Below, in pieces: positions 52,173 to 60,287 of a DNA stretch of 64,000 nt. The notes below the pieces were generated by a model. That model was not told the origin of the DNA. It ran no database searches and worked only from the letters and a program-made list of their open reading frames with translations. The position numbers were made by a program, and so were the translations under genes. The stretch is from Aldehydirespirator sp965203575. Its GTDB lineage: Bacteria > Actinomycetota > Acidimicrobiia > Acidimicrobiales > Aldehydirespiratoraceae. How positions within the stretch are numbered: position 1 is the stretch's first letter; each line of letters opens with the position of its first letter. The stretch is from positions 744,001 to 808,000 of the forward strand of contig OZ241894.1 in NCBI GenBank assembly GCA_965203575.1, given 5' to 3'.

Positions 52173-54638
52173 GTGACTGCAGGACTGCCGGACTCGGTCC
52201 GGGTCGTGATCATCGGCGGCGGGATCTGCGGGGCCAGCGCGCTATACCACCTCGCCCACGAGGGATGGACCGACACCCTCCTCGTCGAGAAGGCCGAGCT
52301 GACCTCGGGCTCCACTTGGCACGCGGCGGGCCAGGTCACGCACTCGGTGTCGAGCTACGCACTGGCCGAGTTCCGCCGCTACGCCTGCGAGCTGTACGCG
52401 TCGCTCGAGGCCGAAACTCAGGTGGCCACCTCGTGGCATCGCAGCGGGAGCCTGCGGGTCGCCTACAACGCCGAGGAGGTCGACTGGCTGAGAGCCCAGC
52501 TCGGCCCGGCCACCTACGTGGGCAACACCATGGAGTGGGTCTCGCCGTCGAGGGTCGCTCAGCTCCATCCGTTCTACGTGACCGACGGGATGCTCGGCGC
52601 GGTCCACACGCCCGACGACGGTCACGTCGACCCCGCCGGCGCGGCCAACGCCATGGTGCGGGCCGCTCGCAACCTGGGTACGTCCGTCAGCCGGCGCAAC
52701 CGGGTGCTGGGCATCAGGCGGCGCCACGACGGCAGCTTCGACGTCGACACCGAGCGGGGCACCGTGCATGCCGAGCACGTCGTGAACGCGGCCGGCTGCT
52801 ACGCGCACCGGGTGGCCCGCATGGTCGGGCTCGACGTGCCCATCGCCAACGTGTTGCACACCTACCTTCTGACCGAGCCGGTGCCCGAGTTCACCGACCT
52901 CGACCGCGAGCTGCCGGTGGTGCGCGACGACTACGTGTCGGGGTACCTGCGCCAGGAGCAGCAGTCGGGCCTGATCGGGATCTACGAGCAGGCCGGCGCC
53001 GAGGCCGCCTGGCACGACGGCGATGGACCGGACTGGTCGCTGGAGAACCCGCTGTTCGACGCTGATTTCGACCGGGTCGGCCTGTGGCTGGCCCGGGCGT
53101 TCGAGCGCATGCCGGTGCTGGAGCCGCTGGGCATCAAGCAGGTCATCTGCGGCGCGATCTCGTACCCGCCCGACGGGGAGCCGCTGCTGGGCCCGTCGGG
53201 GGTGCCCAACTTCTGGCAGATGGTCGGCGTGCAGGTCGGCATCGCCGACGGTCCGGGCCTGGGTCGGGAGCTGGCCCGCTGGATGGTCCACGGCACGACC
53301 GGCGTGAGCGTGCGGGCCTACGACGCCCGCCGGTTCGGCTACATCGACCGCGCCGACATCATGTCCTACGGCCGGGTGAAGGGGGCCGAGGACCACCAGT
53401 ACCGCCACCAGACGCCGCTGCCCGGCCTCGAGCGGCCGGCCGGGCGTCCCTATCGCACCACCCCCCTGTACGGGCGCCTGCACGGCAAGGGCGCGGTGTT
53501 CACCCAGGTCTACGGCTGGGAGCGGCCCAAGTGGTTCCCGGCTGCGTCCGGACTGCCGCAGCAGGACATGGTCTCGTTCCGCCACACCGGCTGGTTCGAC
53601 GTAGTGGCCGAGGAGTGCCGGGCCGTTCGGGAGCGGGTGGGGATCCTCGACGCCACCGCCTTCGCCAAGTTCGACCTGATAGGCCCCGACGCGGCCGCGG
53701 TGCTCGACCACCTGACCACCAACAACGTTCCCGCGGTGGGACGCATCGGGCTGACATACCTGCTGACGCCGCAGGCCCGCATCGAGAGCGAGCTGACCGT
53801 CACCCGCCTGGCCGCCGACCACCTCTACCTGGTGTCGGCCGCCGCCGGCGAGGGCAAGGATCGGGAGTTCTTCGAGACGCACTGGCCCAGCGGCGCCGAC
53901 GCCAAACTGGTGACCCGGTCGATGGAGTTGGGGGTGCTCAACGTCACCGGGCCCGAGGCCCGGCGACTGCTTGCCGGACTCACCGACGCCGATCTGGGCA
54001 ACGAGGATTTCGGATGGCTGCGGGCGAAGGTCATCACGGTGGCCGGCGTGCCGAACGTGCGGGCTCTGAGGGTGGGGTTCACCGGCGAGCTCGGCTGGGA
54101 GCTTCATATGCCGGTCGAGGATCTCGGCACCGTCTACGACGCGCTCTGGGCTGCGGGCGAGCCGCTGGGGGTGGCCGACGCGGGCAACCACGCGCTGGAC
54201 TCGCTGCGCATGGAGAAGCGCTATTTCACCAGCCGCGAGCTCACTCACGACGTGAACCCGGACGAGGCCGGGCTGCACCGGTTCGTGAAGGTCGACAAGG
54301 GCGACTTCGTGGGCCGCGACGCGCTGCTGGCCCGCCGGGCCGGGGCGGCCTCGGGTGAGGAGCCGTACCGGTGGCGGCTCGCCTATCTGGCCGTGGAAGC
54401 CGACGAGGCCGACGTGCACGCAGCCGACGGCGTCTACGCCGACGGTGAGGCCGTCGGCCTGGTGACCTCCGGCGCCTACGGCTTCCACACCGGCCAGAGT
54501 CTGGCCTTCGCCTATCTGGCCCCCCAGCACGCCGAGCCCGGCACTGCGCTGGAGGTCCGGGTCGTTGGTGACCTGCGGCCGGCCCGCGTGCTGGACGAAG
54601 CCGTCCACGATCCGACGAACACCCGGCTGCGGGCCTAG
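52173..54638 (+). CDS. FAD-dependent oxidoreductase with C-terminal GcvT domain (paralogue of the 7.1-kb gene)
   Basis: 821 residues from a GTG at 52173. The N-terminus has RVVIIGGGICGASALYHLAH and ELTSGSTWHAAGQVTH, the FAD-binding and histidyl-loop region of dimethylglycine dehydrogenase relatives. The C-terminal GcvT part shows TGELGWELHMPVEDLGTVYD and LDSLRMEKRYFTSRELTHDV. It should oxidise an N-methyl compound and hand formaldehyde to folate. Same domain order as the gene at 7063-9615 but only moderately similar. Divergent from the HisC-like/Rieske pair across 90 bp. A GAGCGG-type repeat follows its stop. Confidence 0.88.
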   Translation: MTAGLPDSVRVVIIGGGICGASALYHLAHEGWTDTLLVEKAELTSGSTWHAAGQVTHSVSSYALAEFRRYACELYASLEAETQVATSWHRSGSLRVAYNAEEVDWLRAQLGPATYVGNTMEWVSPSRVAQLHPFYVTDGMLGAVHTPDDGHVDPAGAANAMVRAARNLGTSVSRRNRVLGIRRRHDGSFDVDTERGTVHAEHVVNAAGCYAHRVARMVGLDVPIANVLHTYLLTEPVPEFTDLDRELPVVRDDYVSGYLRQEQQSGLIGIYEQAGAEAAWHDGDGPDWSLENPLFDADFDRVGLWLARAFERMPVLEPLGIKQVICGAISYPPDGEPLLGPSGVPNFWQMVGVQVGIADGPGLGRELARWMVHGTTGVSVRAYDARRFGYIDRADIMSYGRVKGAEDHQYRHQTPLPGLERPAGRPYRTTPLYGRLHGKGAVFTQVYGWERPKWFPAASGLPQQDMVSFRHTGWFDVVAEECRAVRERVGILDATAFAKFDLIGPDAAAVLDHLTTNNVPAVGRIGLTYLLTPQARIESELTVTRLAADHLYLVSAAAGEGKDREFFETHWPSGADAKLVTRSMELGVLNVTGPEARRLLAGLTDADLGNEDFGWLRAKVITVAGVPNVRALRVGFTGELGWELHMPVEDLGTVYDALWAAGEPLGVADAGNHALDSLRMEKRYFTSRELTHDVNPDEAGLHRFVKVDKGDFVGRDALLARRAGAASGEEPYRWRLAYLAVEADEADVHAADGVYADGEAVGLVTSGAYGFHTGQSLAFAYLAPQHAEPGTALEVRVVGDLRPARVLDEAVHDPTNTRLRA

Positions 54639-54744
54639 AGGCCGAGCGGGTTGCCATAATCACATCCGGCAGAAACCGAGCGAGGCCGTGGCCCGAGCGA
54701 GGCCGTGGCCCGAGCGGCCCGTGAGCGGAGCGAACAAGAGCGGA
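54639..54744 (+). repeat. GC-rich intergenic repeat, copy 3 (GAGCGG family, extended)
   Basis: Begins right behind the FAD-GcvT stop with AGAGGCCGAGCGGGTTGCC, contains two head-to-tail GAGGCCGTGGCCCGAGC units, and ends CGTGAGCGGAGCGAACAAGA as in copies 1 and 2. A short related piece (AGAGGCCGAGCGGGT) sits near 44804 behind the acyl-CoA dehydrogenase. Confidence 0.6.
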
Positions 54745-54769
54745 GAACCTAGACCTAGGAGCGAGCCCC

Positions 54770-55537
54770 ATGATCCCGATCCTGGTGCTGTGGGCAGTGC
54801 CCCGCTCGACCTCGACCGCCTTCGAGCGGATGATGAGTCAGCGCGGCGATCACGAGATCGCGCACGAGCCCTTCGGCGAGGTCTGGTACTCGATCGGCAA
54901 CGACACCCGGCCGCCCGACAGCCACATCCAGCACCGGCCGGAACTCAGCTACGAGTCGGTCTGGGAGGAGTTGGTGACGGCCGCCAAGCGGGGACCGGTG
55001 TTCATGAAGGACTTCCCCCACTACGTCACCCACATGCACGACTGGGTGATCCCGGCCGGCGGTCCCGACGACGCGGAGGTGCCGTTCCTCGACGCGTTCA
55101 ACCACTCCTTCTTGATCCGCGACCCAGCCAAGGCGCTGACCTCGATGTACGGCCAGTGGTCGGACTTCACCCTGGACGAGACGGGTTTCGCCGAGCAGCG
55201 GGCGCTGTTCGACCTGCTGACGCAACGGACCGGCACCCCGCCTCCCGTCATCGACGCTGACGACATGCTGGACGACCCCCAGGGCGTGACCGCGGCATGG
55301 TGCGAGGCAGTGGGGGTCGACTTCAAGCCGGAGGCGCTCCAGTGGGGCACCACCGAGGCGTCCGAACTCACCTGGTACGAGACCGGCACCTGGCATGCCA
55401 ATCTCGCCGGGTCCACGACGCTGTCGCGCCAGAAGCGCGACTATGTGGCCATCGACCACAACCAGCTCCTCAGAGACGCCTACGCCGCCTGCCTGCCCCA
55501 CTACCAGGCCATGCACGCGCACCGGCTCGCACCATGA
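54770..55537 (+). CDS. Sulfotransferase-family protein
   Basis: 255 residues from the ATG at 54770. The 5'-phosphosulfate-loop-like motif is LWAVPRSTSTAFERMM at the N-terminus, and NHSFLIRDPAKALTSMYG is the 3'-phosphate-binding segment. ADDMLDDPQGVTAAWCEAVG resembles the conserved late helix. This subgroup is often annotated as branched-chain-aminotransferase-like sulfotransferase. It would move sulfate from PAPS to a hydroxyl or amine. Its TGA overlaps the ATG of the following dehydrogenase (ATGA), so the two are one operon. Confidence 0.78.
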   Translation: MIPILVLWAVPRSTSTAFERMMSQRGDHEIAHEPFGEVWYSIGNDTRPPDSHIQHRPELSYESVWEELVTAAKRGPVFMKDFPHYVTHMHDWVIPAGGPDDAEVPFLDAFNHSFLIRDPAKALTSMYGQWSDFTLDETGFAEQRALFDLLTQRTGTPPPVIDADDMLDDPQGVTAAWCEAVGVDFKPEALQWGTTEASELTWYETGTWHANLAGSTTLSRQKRDYVAIDHNQLLRDAYAACLPHYQAMHAHRLAP

Positions 55538-56688
55538 TCGGAGCCGACGACGCCGTGACCGATTCTGAGAGGCCCGCGGTGATGCGGGCCGCGGTGCTGC
55601 TGGGCACAGGCGGGCCCGAGATGCTGGAGGTGCGCGACGACGTGCCCGTGCCCAGTCCCGGCCCCCGCGACGTCCTGGTGCGGGTGGCGGCCTGCGGCAT
55701 GAACAACACAGACATCAACACCCGTGTCGGCTGGTACAGCCGCTCGGTCACCTCTGCCACGTCTTCGCAAGGGTTCGCCGAGGCTGATCCCACCGATTCG
55801 GCCTGGGGTCGCGGCGGCCTGTCCTTCCCCCGGATCCAGGGCGCCGACATCTCGGGCGTTGTGGTGGCGGCGGGCGAGGGAGCGGACTCGAGGTTGGTGG
55901 GCCGCCGGGTGCTGATCGACCCATGGCTGCGCGATCGGGACCGTCCCGCCGATCGCGACCTCGCCGGCTATCTGGGCAGCGAACGCGACGGCGGCTACGC
56001 CGAGTACTGCACGGTCCCGCAGGAGAACGTGTACCCGGTGTCGGTCGGGCTCTCGGACGTCGAGTTGGCCAGCTTCGCCTGCTCCTGGTCGACCGCGGAG
56101 CACATGCTCCAGCGAGCGGACCTGCGCTCGGGCGAGACGATCGCGGTCCCGGGCGCTTCCGGCGGCGTGGGCAGCGCACTGGTGCAACTGGCCAAGCGCC
56201 GCGGCGCCCGGGTGGTGGCCGTCGCCGGCGCGTCCAAGCGGGCAGCGGTGAGCGACCTGGGCGCCGACGCGGTGATAGCCCGGGAATCCGAAGACGTCGT
56301 CGCCACGGCCGCCGCAGCCAACGGGGGCAGCTTCGACGTGGTGGCCGACGTCGTCGGCGGCGGCAGCTTCCCGGGTTGGCTGGAGGCGCTGTGCCGGGGT
56401 GGGCGCTATGTCACCTCCGGCGCCATCGCCGGACCGGTTGTGGATCTCGACCTGCGCACCCTGTACCTGAAGGACCTCCAGCTGCACGGCGCGACCGTCT
56501 ATGCCCCTCAGGTGTTCGCCGATCTCGTCGGCTACATCGAGCGGGGGGAGGTCAGGCCGGTGGTGGGCGGCACCTACCCGTTGGAGGAGATCCACGCCGC
56601 GCAGGAGGCTTTCGCCGGCAAGCGCCATGTGGGCAGCCTGGTAATTCTGCTCGAGCCCGCAGCATCACGGGACCGGAGCCCCGGCTAG
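55534..56688 (+). CDS. Zinc-type alcohol dehydrogenase/quinone oxidoreductase family protein
   Basis: 384 residues from the ATG at 55534; the longer frame upstream lies over the sulfotransferase gene. GroES-like half: VLVRVAACGMNNTDINTRVG and FPRIQGADISGVVVAAGEGA. Nucleotide fold: ETIAVPGASGGVGSALVQLA. A structural-zinc Cys cluster is absent, and the catalytic Cys/His region is GMNNTDIN, which fits zinc-free quinone-oxidoreductase-type members; NADPH is the likely cofactor. Coupled to the upstream sulfotransferase by a 4-base overlap. The substrate is unknown. Confidence 0.87.
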   Translation: MIGADDAVTDSERPAVMRAAVLLGTGGPEMLEVRDDVPVPSPGPRDVLVRVAACGMNNTDINTRVGWYSRSVTSATSSQGFAEADPTDSAWGRGGLSFPRIQGADISGVVVAAGEGADSRLVGRRVLIDPWLRDRDRPADRDLAGYLGSERDGGYAEYCTVPQENVYPVSVGLSDVELASFACSWSTAEHMLQRADLRSGETIAVPGASGGVGSALVQLAKRRGARVVAVAGASKRAAVSDLGADAVIARESEDVVATAAAANGGSFDVVADVVGGGSFPGWLEALCRGGRYVTSGAIAGPVVDLDLRTLYLKDLQLHGATVYAPQVFADLVGYIERGEVRPVVGGTYPLEEIHAAQEAFAGKRHVGSLVILLEPAASRDRSPG

Positions 56689-56716
56689 CCGGACGGGCGT
56701 AGCCAGCGCCGCTGAT

Positions 56717-57055
56717 CTACAGGACGCGACGCATGGCGTCGCGGGCTCGTTCCTCGGCCACCCGCTTGCGGCCGACGATCGGCGTGGTTGGAGCGAATCC
56801 CGCCTCGGCTCGCTCCGATTCGCTCTCACCGCCCCAGAAGCCCAACTCGCGGTTCCGGCGCGCATAGTCACGGCAGGCGAGCAGTACGGAGCACTGCTCG
56901 CATATCGACCGAGCCCGGGCCTCACGGCGCACCCTGGCCTCGGGCCGCTCCGCGAACGGGGCGAAGAACAAGCCGCTCTCACCGACGCAACGTCCGTGCT
57001 CCATCCACGTCGTGGACCCCATTAATGTTGCGAAGGTCTCGTAGGCTTCGAGCAT
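56717..57055 (-). CDS. WhiB-family iron-sulfur transcriptional regulator
   Basis: 112 residues from the ATG at 57055; internal ATGs at 57022 and 57004 are alternatives because a TATACC box lies only a few bases upstream. Four Cys for the [4Fe-4S] cluster: C in EHGRCVGE, then CEQCSVLLAC (C-X2-C-X5-C). The GFWGGESESER turn corresponds to the G(V/I)WGG signature, and RKRVAEERARDAM is a basic tail for DNA contact. WhiB proteins occur only in actinobacteria and their phages and sense NO/O2 or control development via sigma factor binding. The target is unknown. Confidence 0.92.
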   Translation of the reverse strand: MLEAYETFATLMGSTTWMEHGRCVGESGLFFAPFAERPEARVRREARARSICEQCSVLLACRDYARRNRELGFWGGESESERAEAGFAPTTPIVGRKRVAEERARDAMRRVL

Positions 57056-57056
57056 C

Positions 57057-57085
57057 GGTATACAATCTAGCAGCGGTATACAATC
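57057..57085 (-). promoter_or_regulatory. Repeated GGTATACAATC box upstream of whiB-like gene
   Basis: GGTATACAATC occurs twice, at 57057-57067 and 57075-57085, 18 bp apart, just before the WhiB start. On the minus strand each reads GATTGTATACC, giving a TATACC -10-like hexamer and a TTGTAT that could serve as -35. It is either the promoter or a two-site operator; WhiB proteins often act at such short A/T stretches. Confidence 0.45.
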
Positions 57086-57113
57086 CCCGCAAGAGCGACT
57101 GCTGAACGCCGAT

Positions 57114-58355
57114 TCAGCCTCCGTCGGCGCCTGAGACGATCCCCTCGTCGTGGAGCCTGCCGATGTCGGCGCTCGAGAGGCCGAGCCATTCGGCCAGCAC
57201 TTCGTCGCTGTGCTCGCCGAGAACCGGAGCCACCGCGTCCGTGCTCGCCTCGCTCATCGTCCAGCCACCCGCGTCGGTGGGGGTAAGCGGCGAGACCGGC
57301 GCCAGGTACTGGCCGATGCCGGGCTGATCCACCTCGACGAACAGCCCCCCGGCCGGTGAGCAGCGCGGGTCGCGGGCAACCAGCTCGGTGAAGGTCTGGT
57401 ACGGACCCCAGCACACCCCGCAGGCGTCGAGACGCTCAGCCACCTCGCTGAAGGGCCGGTCCCCGGTCCAGGCCTGCATCGCCGCCTTGATCTGCTGGCG
57501 TGCCTCGAAACGGTCGCCCTCGTCGCCGAAGTCGAGACCCCGAGCCGCCTCGATCTCGGCGACGGCAGCGGCGCTGTCCGTGGCCTCCAGCAGCGCGTCC
57601 CACTGCCGGCGGCTGATGGCGACGGCGTAGAAGCGCCGGTCGTCGACGGTGGACAGCTCTGCGCCGAACGCCCCGTACAGGTCGTTGCCGCAGCGCGGCC
57701 GCTCCGTCCCATTGACTTGAACCTCGCCCACATAGCCCAGCGCAGCCGTCGCGGCCAACGCCACATCGCTCAATGCCAGAGTCATCACCGAGCCCGCACC
57801 CGTGAGCAGGCGGCGGCGATCGGCGGCCAGGATCCCCACCGCCGCGGTCTGGCCGCACAGCAGATCCCAAGCCGGCAGCACGCTGTTGATGGGCCCCGTA
57901 CCGCCGGCAGGGCCGGTCACCATCGGGAACCCCATCGCCGCGTTGATCGTGTAGTCCACCGCAGTGGTGCCGTCGCGGTTGCCGGTGATGGCCACCATCA
58001 CCAGGTCGGCCCGGCGAGCGACCAGACGCTCGGGCGCCATCCAGCCCCGGGCCGGGAAATTGGTGAGGAACGTTCCGGCCGAGCCGATCAGCTCGGCCAG
58101 CAGCTCGTGGGCAGCGGGGCTGGCGAGGTCGACGGCCAGCGACTTCTTACCCTTGTTCAAGCCGGCCCAGTACAGCGAGCGACCCTCGACGGTGAGAGGC
58201 CAGCGGCCGTGGTCGATGCCGCCGCCGATCCTGTCGAAGCGCACGACCTCGGCCCCGAGCTGGGCTAGTGCCATGCCCCCTGAGGGCGCAGCCACGAAGG
58301 CCGAGCCCTCGACGACTCGCAGACCATCGAGCGGAGCGGTGCCAATCACGCCCAC
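57114..58355 (-). CDS. CaiB/BaiF family CoA-transferase (class III)
   Basis: 413 residues from a GTG at 58355 (VGVIGTAPLDGLRVVEGSAF); a GTG two codons later is equally good. Family features: the opening PLDGLRVVEGSAFVAAPSGG, GAEVVRFDRIGGGIDHGRWP, NKGKKSLAVDLASPAAHELL, and the central NAAMGFPMVTGPAGGTGPIN region. The Asp of the usual catalytic DL(L/I) segment may be AWDLLCGQ. It moves CoA between carboxylic acids, as in carnitine, oxalate or bile-acid metabolism. Convergent with nothing: it lies 58 bp behind the whiB region and is divergent from the beta-lactamase-like gene. Confidence 0.88.
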   Translation of the reverse strand: MGVIGTAPLDGLRVVEGSAFVAAPSGGMALAQLGAEVVRFDRIGGGIDHGRWPLTVEGRSLYWAGLNKGKKSLAVDLASPAAHELLAELIGSAGTFLTNFPARGWMAPERLVARRADLVMVAITGNRDGTTAVDYTINAAMGFPMVTGPAGGTGPINSVLPAWDLLCGQTAAVGILAADRRRLLTGAGSVMTLALSDVALAATAALGYVGEVQVNGTERPRCGNDLYGAFGAELSTVDDRRFYAVAISRRQWDALLEATDSAAAVAEIEAARGLDFGDEGDRFEARQQIKAAMQAWTGDRPFSEVAERLDACGVCWGPYQTFTELVARDPRCSPAGGLFVEVDQPGIGQYLAPVSPLTPTDAGGWTMSEASTDAVAPVLGEHSDEVLAEWLGLSSADIGRLHDEGIVSGADGG

Positions 58356-58472
58356 GAACCTAGATCGAGCGGGAATGGGGTGCGAGCACTGCGGGCCGCC
58401 ACCATTGGACGGGAGGCGGACTTGGTGAGAGAGTTTGACTCCACATCCGGTTATCACGGGAGGAGCGATGTG

Positions 58473-59696
58473 ATGGGCGGACTCAGTTCAGCCGCTGACG
58501 CGGTATTGGATGGCGTTGTATCGGGGTCGCCGCGCGTGCCCGGCGTCGCTGCGGTCGCCACCGACCGCGACGGAGTCATCTATGCGGGCGCTCGAGGCGA
58601 GCGCGTTCTCGGGGGCGATGCCTTCACCACCGACACGGTGTGTGCAATCTTCTCGACCACCAAGGCCATTGGCGGCACCGCCTGCCTGCAGCTGGTCGAG
58701 CAGGGCGACCTGGACCTCGACGCTCCGGCGAAGGAGTACGTGCCGAGGATCGGCGGGCTGGGCGTGCTCGAGGGATTCGACGACGACGGGGCGCCCAGAC
58801 TGCGCCCGCCCAGGAGCGACGTCACGACGCGCCAGCTGCTGACCCACACTGCCGGGCTCACCTACGACTTCTTCAACGAGACGTACACGAGGCTGGCCAA
58901 CGAGCAGGGTCAGCCGTGGGTGGTGGAGGCCTCGTACGCCTCCATCGAGACGCCCCTGCTCTTCGATCCCGGCGAGCAGTGGGAGTACGGCTCCAACATC
59001 GACTGGGCCGGTCTGGTGGTTGAGGGCATCACCGGCAAGCGGCTCGGCGACGTGTTCGCGGAGCGGATCCTGGGGCCGCTGGGCATGGACTCGACTGCCT
59101 TCTCGATGACCCCGGCGATGCGGGAGCGCATGGCGACGATCCACGCCCGCGAGGACTCCGACGGGTCGCTCATACCGCTGCCCGGGGTGGAGCTGCCGCC
59201 CGACCCGGAGATCCACATGGCCGGCCACGGCCTCTACGGCACGGCTGAGGACTACGCGAAGTTCATCCGCATGTGGCTCAACGACGGAGCCGGCCCCGAC
59301 GGCGAGCAGATTCTCAGGCCCGAGACCGTCGAGATGGCGTGCCGGAACCACCTGCCCGAGGGCATGTTCATCAAGATGCTGCCCGGCCTCGGCGCCACCG
59401 AGGTGGCCAAGACGGTCCTTCCCGTGTCGAACCCGCGCCTGTCCAACGATGCCGAGTTCTTCCCGGGCATGCCGAAGACCTGGGCGCTGAGCTTCATGAT
59501 CAACGAGGAGGAGGCCCCCACCGGCCGGCCCGCGGGCGCGCTGGCATGGGCCGGGCTCGCCAACCTGTACTTCTGGATCGACCGGGCCAACGGGGTGGGC
59601 GGCTTCTGGGCCACCCAGATCTTCCCCTTCGCCGACCCCACCTCGGTGGGAGGGTTCCTCGACTTCGAGAAGGCGATCTACGACAACGCCGCCTAG
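58473..59696 (+). CDS. Serine hydrolase, beta-lactamase/esterase family
   Basis: 407 residues from the ATG at 58473, after GGGAGGAG; the frame begins upstream at 58380 but would overlap the divergent gene's leader. Active-site motifs: S-x-x-K in FSTTKAIGG (residue ~55), the Tyr motif in EQWEYGSNIDWAG, and a HGLYGTAEDYAKFIRMW region. There is no signal peptide, so it is cytosolic and more likely an esterase or amidase (EstB-like) than an antibiotic beta-lactamase. Length is usual for the family. Confidence 0.9.
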   Translation: MGGLSSAADAVLDGVVSGSPRVPGVAAVATDRDGVIYAGARGERVLGGDAFTTDTVCAIFSTTKAIGGTACLQLVEQGDLDLDAPAKEYVPRIGGLGVLEGFDDDGAPRLRPPRSDVTTRQLLTHTAGLTYDFFNETYTRLANEQGQPWVVEASYASIETPLLFDPGEQWEYGSNIDWAGLVVEGITGKRLGDVFAERILGPLGMDSTAFSMTPAMRERMATIHAREDSDGSLIPLPGVELPPDPEIHMAGHGLYGTAEDYAKFIRMWLNDGAGPDGEQILRPETVEMACRNHLPEGMFIKMLPGLGATEVAKTVLPVSNPRLSNDAEFFPGMPKTWALSFMINEEEAPTGRPAGALAWAGLANLYFWIDRANGVGGFWATQIFPFADPTSVGGFLDFEKAIYDNAA

Positions 59697-59752
59697 ACCG
59701 GCGCGACCCGGCGTACCGGGTTCCAGCAGTCGAATCGACGGGGTAACCCCCG

Positions 59753-60223
59753 TCAGGAACGGGCTGCGATGTCGGCCAGTACCTGGGTCGCGTGGCCGGC
59801 TAGGTCCTGGCCCGAGAGGTCGTAGGCCGCCGCGATGCTGCCCCCGGGATCGATCAGGTAGGTGATGCGGCGGGGCAGGCCGTACTCGTAATAGTCCTCC
59901 CCCGGCTCGCGCTCGGCGTGATAGCGCCGGCCGACGGACTTGTCGGCGTCGCTGATCAGCGCGAAGGGGAAGCTCTCGGTCTCGGCGAAGGCCAACTGCT
60001 CTTCAACGGTGTCGAACGACGCTCCGACCACCACGGCGCCGGCTGCCTCGAACTCCGGGGCTCGGTCACGGAACCCCCTGCCCTCCTTGGTTCAACCGGC
60101 AGTCGAGGCCTTGGGGTACCACCACAGCACCACCCAGCTGCCCCGCAGGTCCGCAAGCCGCACGTTGTCGCCGTGCTGGTCGGGTGCCTCAAAGTCGGGA
60201 GCCGGCGAGTCCACATCAAGCAT
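59753..60223 (-). CDS. Peroxiredoxin (BCP/PrxQ type) selenoprotein, in-frame UGA at 60094-60092
   Basis: 156 residues from the ATG at 60223 when the TGA at 60094-60092 is read as selenocysteine (residue 44). Before it the frame gives MLDVDSPAPDFEAPDQHGDN and RGSWVVLWWYPKASTAG; after it TKEGRGFRDRAPEFEAAGAV continues in the same frame into ASFDTVEEQLAFAETESF. In ordinary BCP the motif is T-P-G-C-T-K-E: the Sec sits exactly at the peroxidatic Cys. The resolving Cys five residues on is Arg/Gly here, so it is a 1-Sys-type enzyme needing an outside thiol. A hairpin lies 13 bases behind the UGA. A gene caller would report only the last 93 residues. It is divergent from a glycolate-oxidase-like flavoprotein that may make H2O2. 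Confidence 0.88.
60057..60078 (-). promoter_or_regulatory. Candidate SECIS hairpin for the selenoprotein peroxiredoxin
   Basis: On the minus strand GGGG(G)...(G)CCCC arms close a loop with TTCCGTGACCGA, starting 13 bases after the UGA with the loop ~25 bases from it. The distance fits bacterial SECIS elements, but the stem is short with an internal mismatch, so the exact fold is uncertain. Confidence 0.45.
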
Positions 60224-60287
60224 GGCCGGCAAGCTACCGGAAACGCGACGGTTGCCTGCCGCAGCGGCGGCTTAGTCTGGCTTGCCG

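Noticed and set aside
59753..60034. 93-residue protein with GTG start as the full peroxiredoxin
   Set aside because: It lacks the whole N-terminal half of the fold including the active site, which is encoded in the same frame upstream of the TGA.
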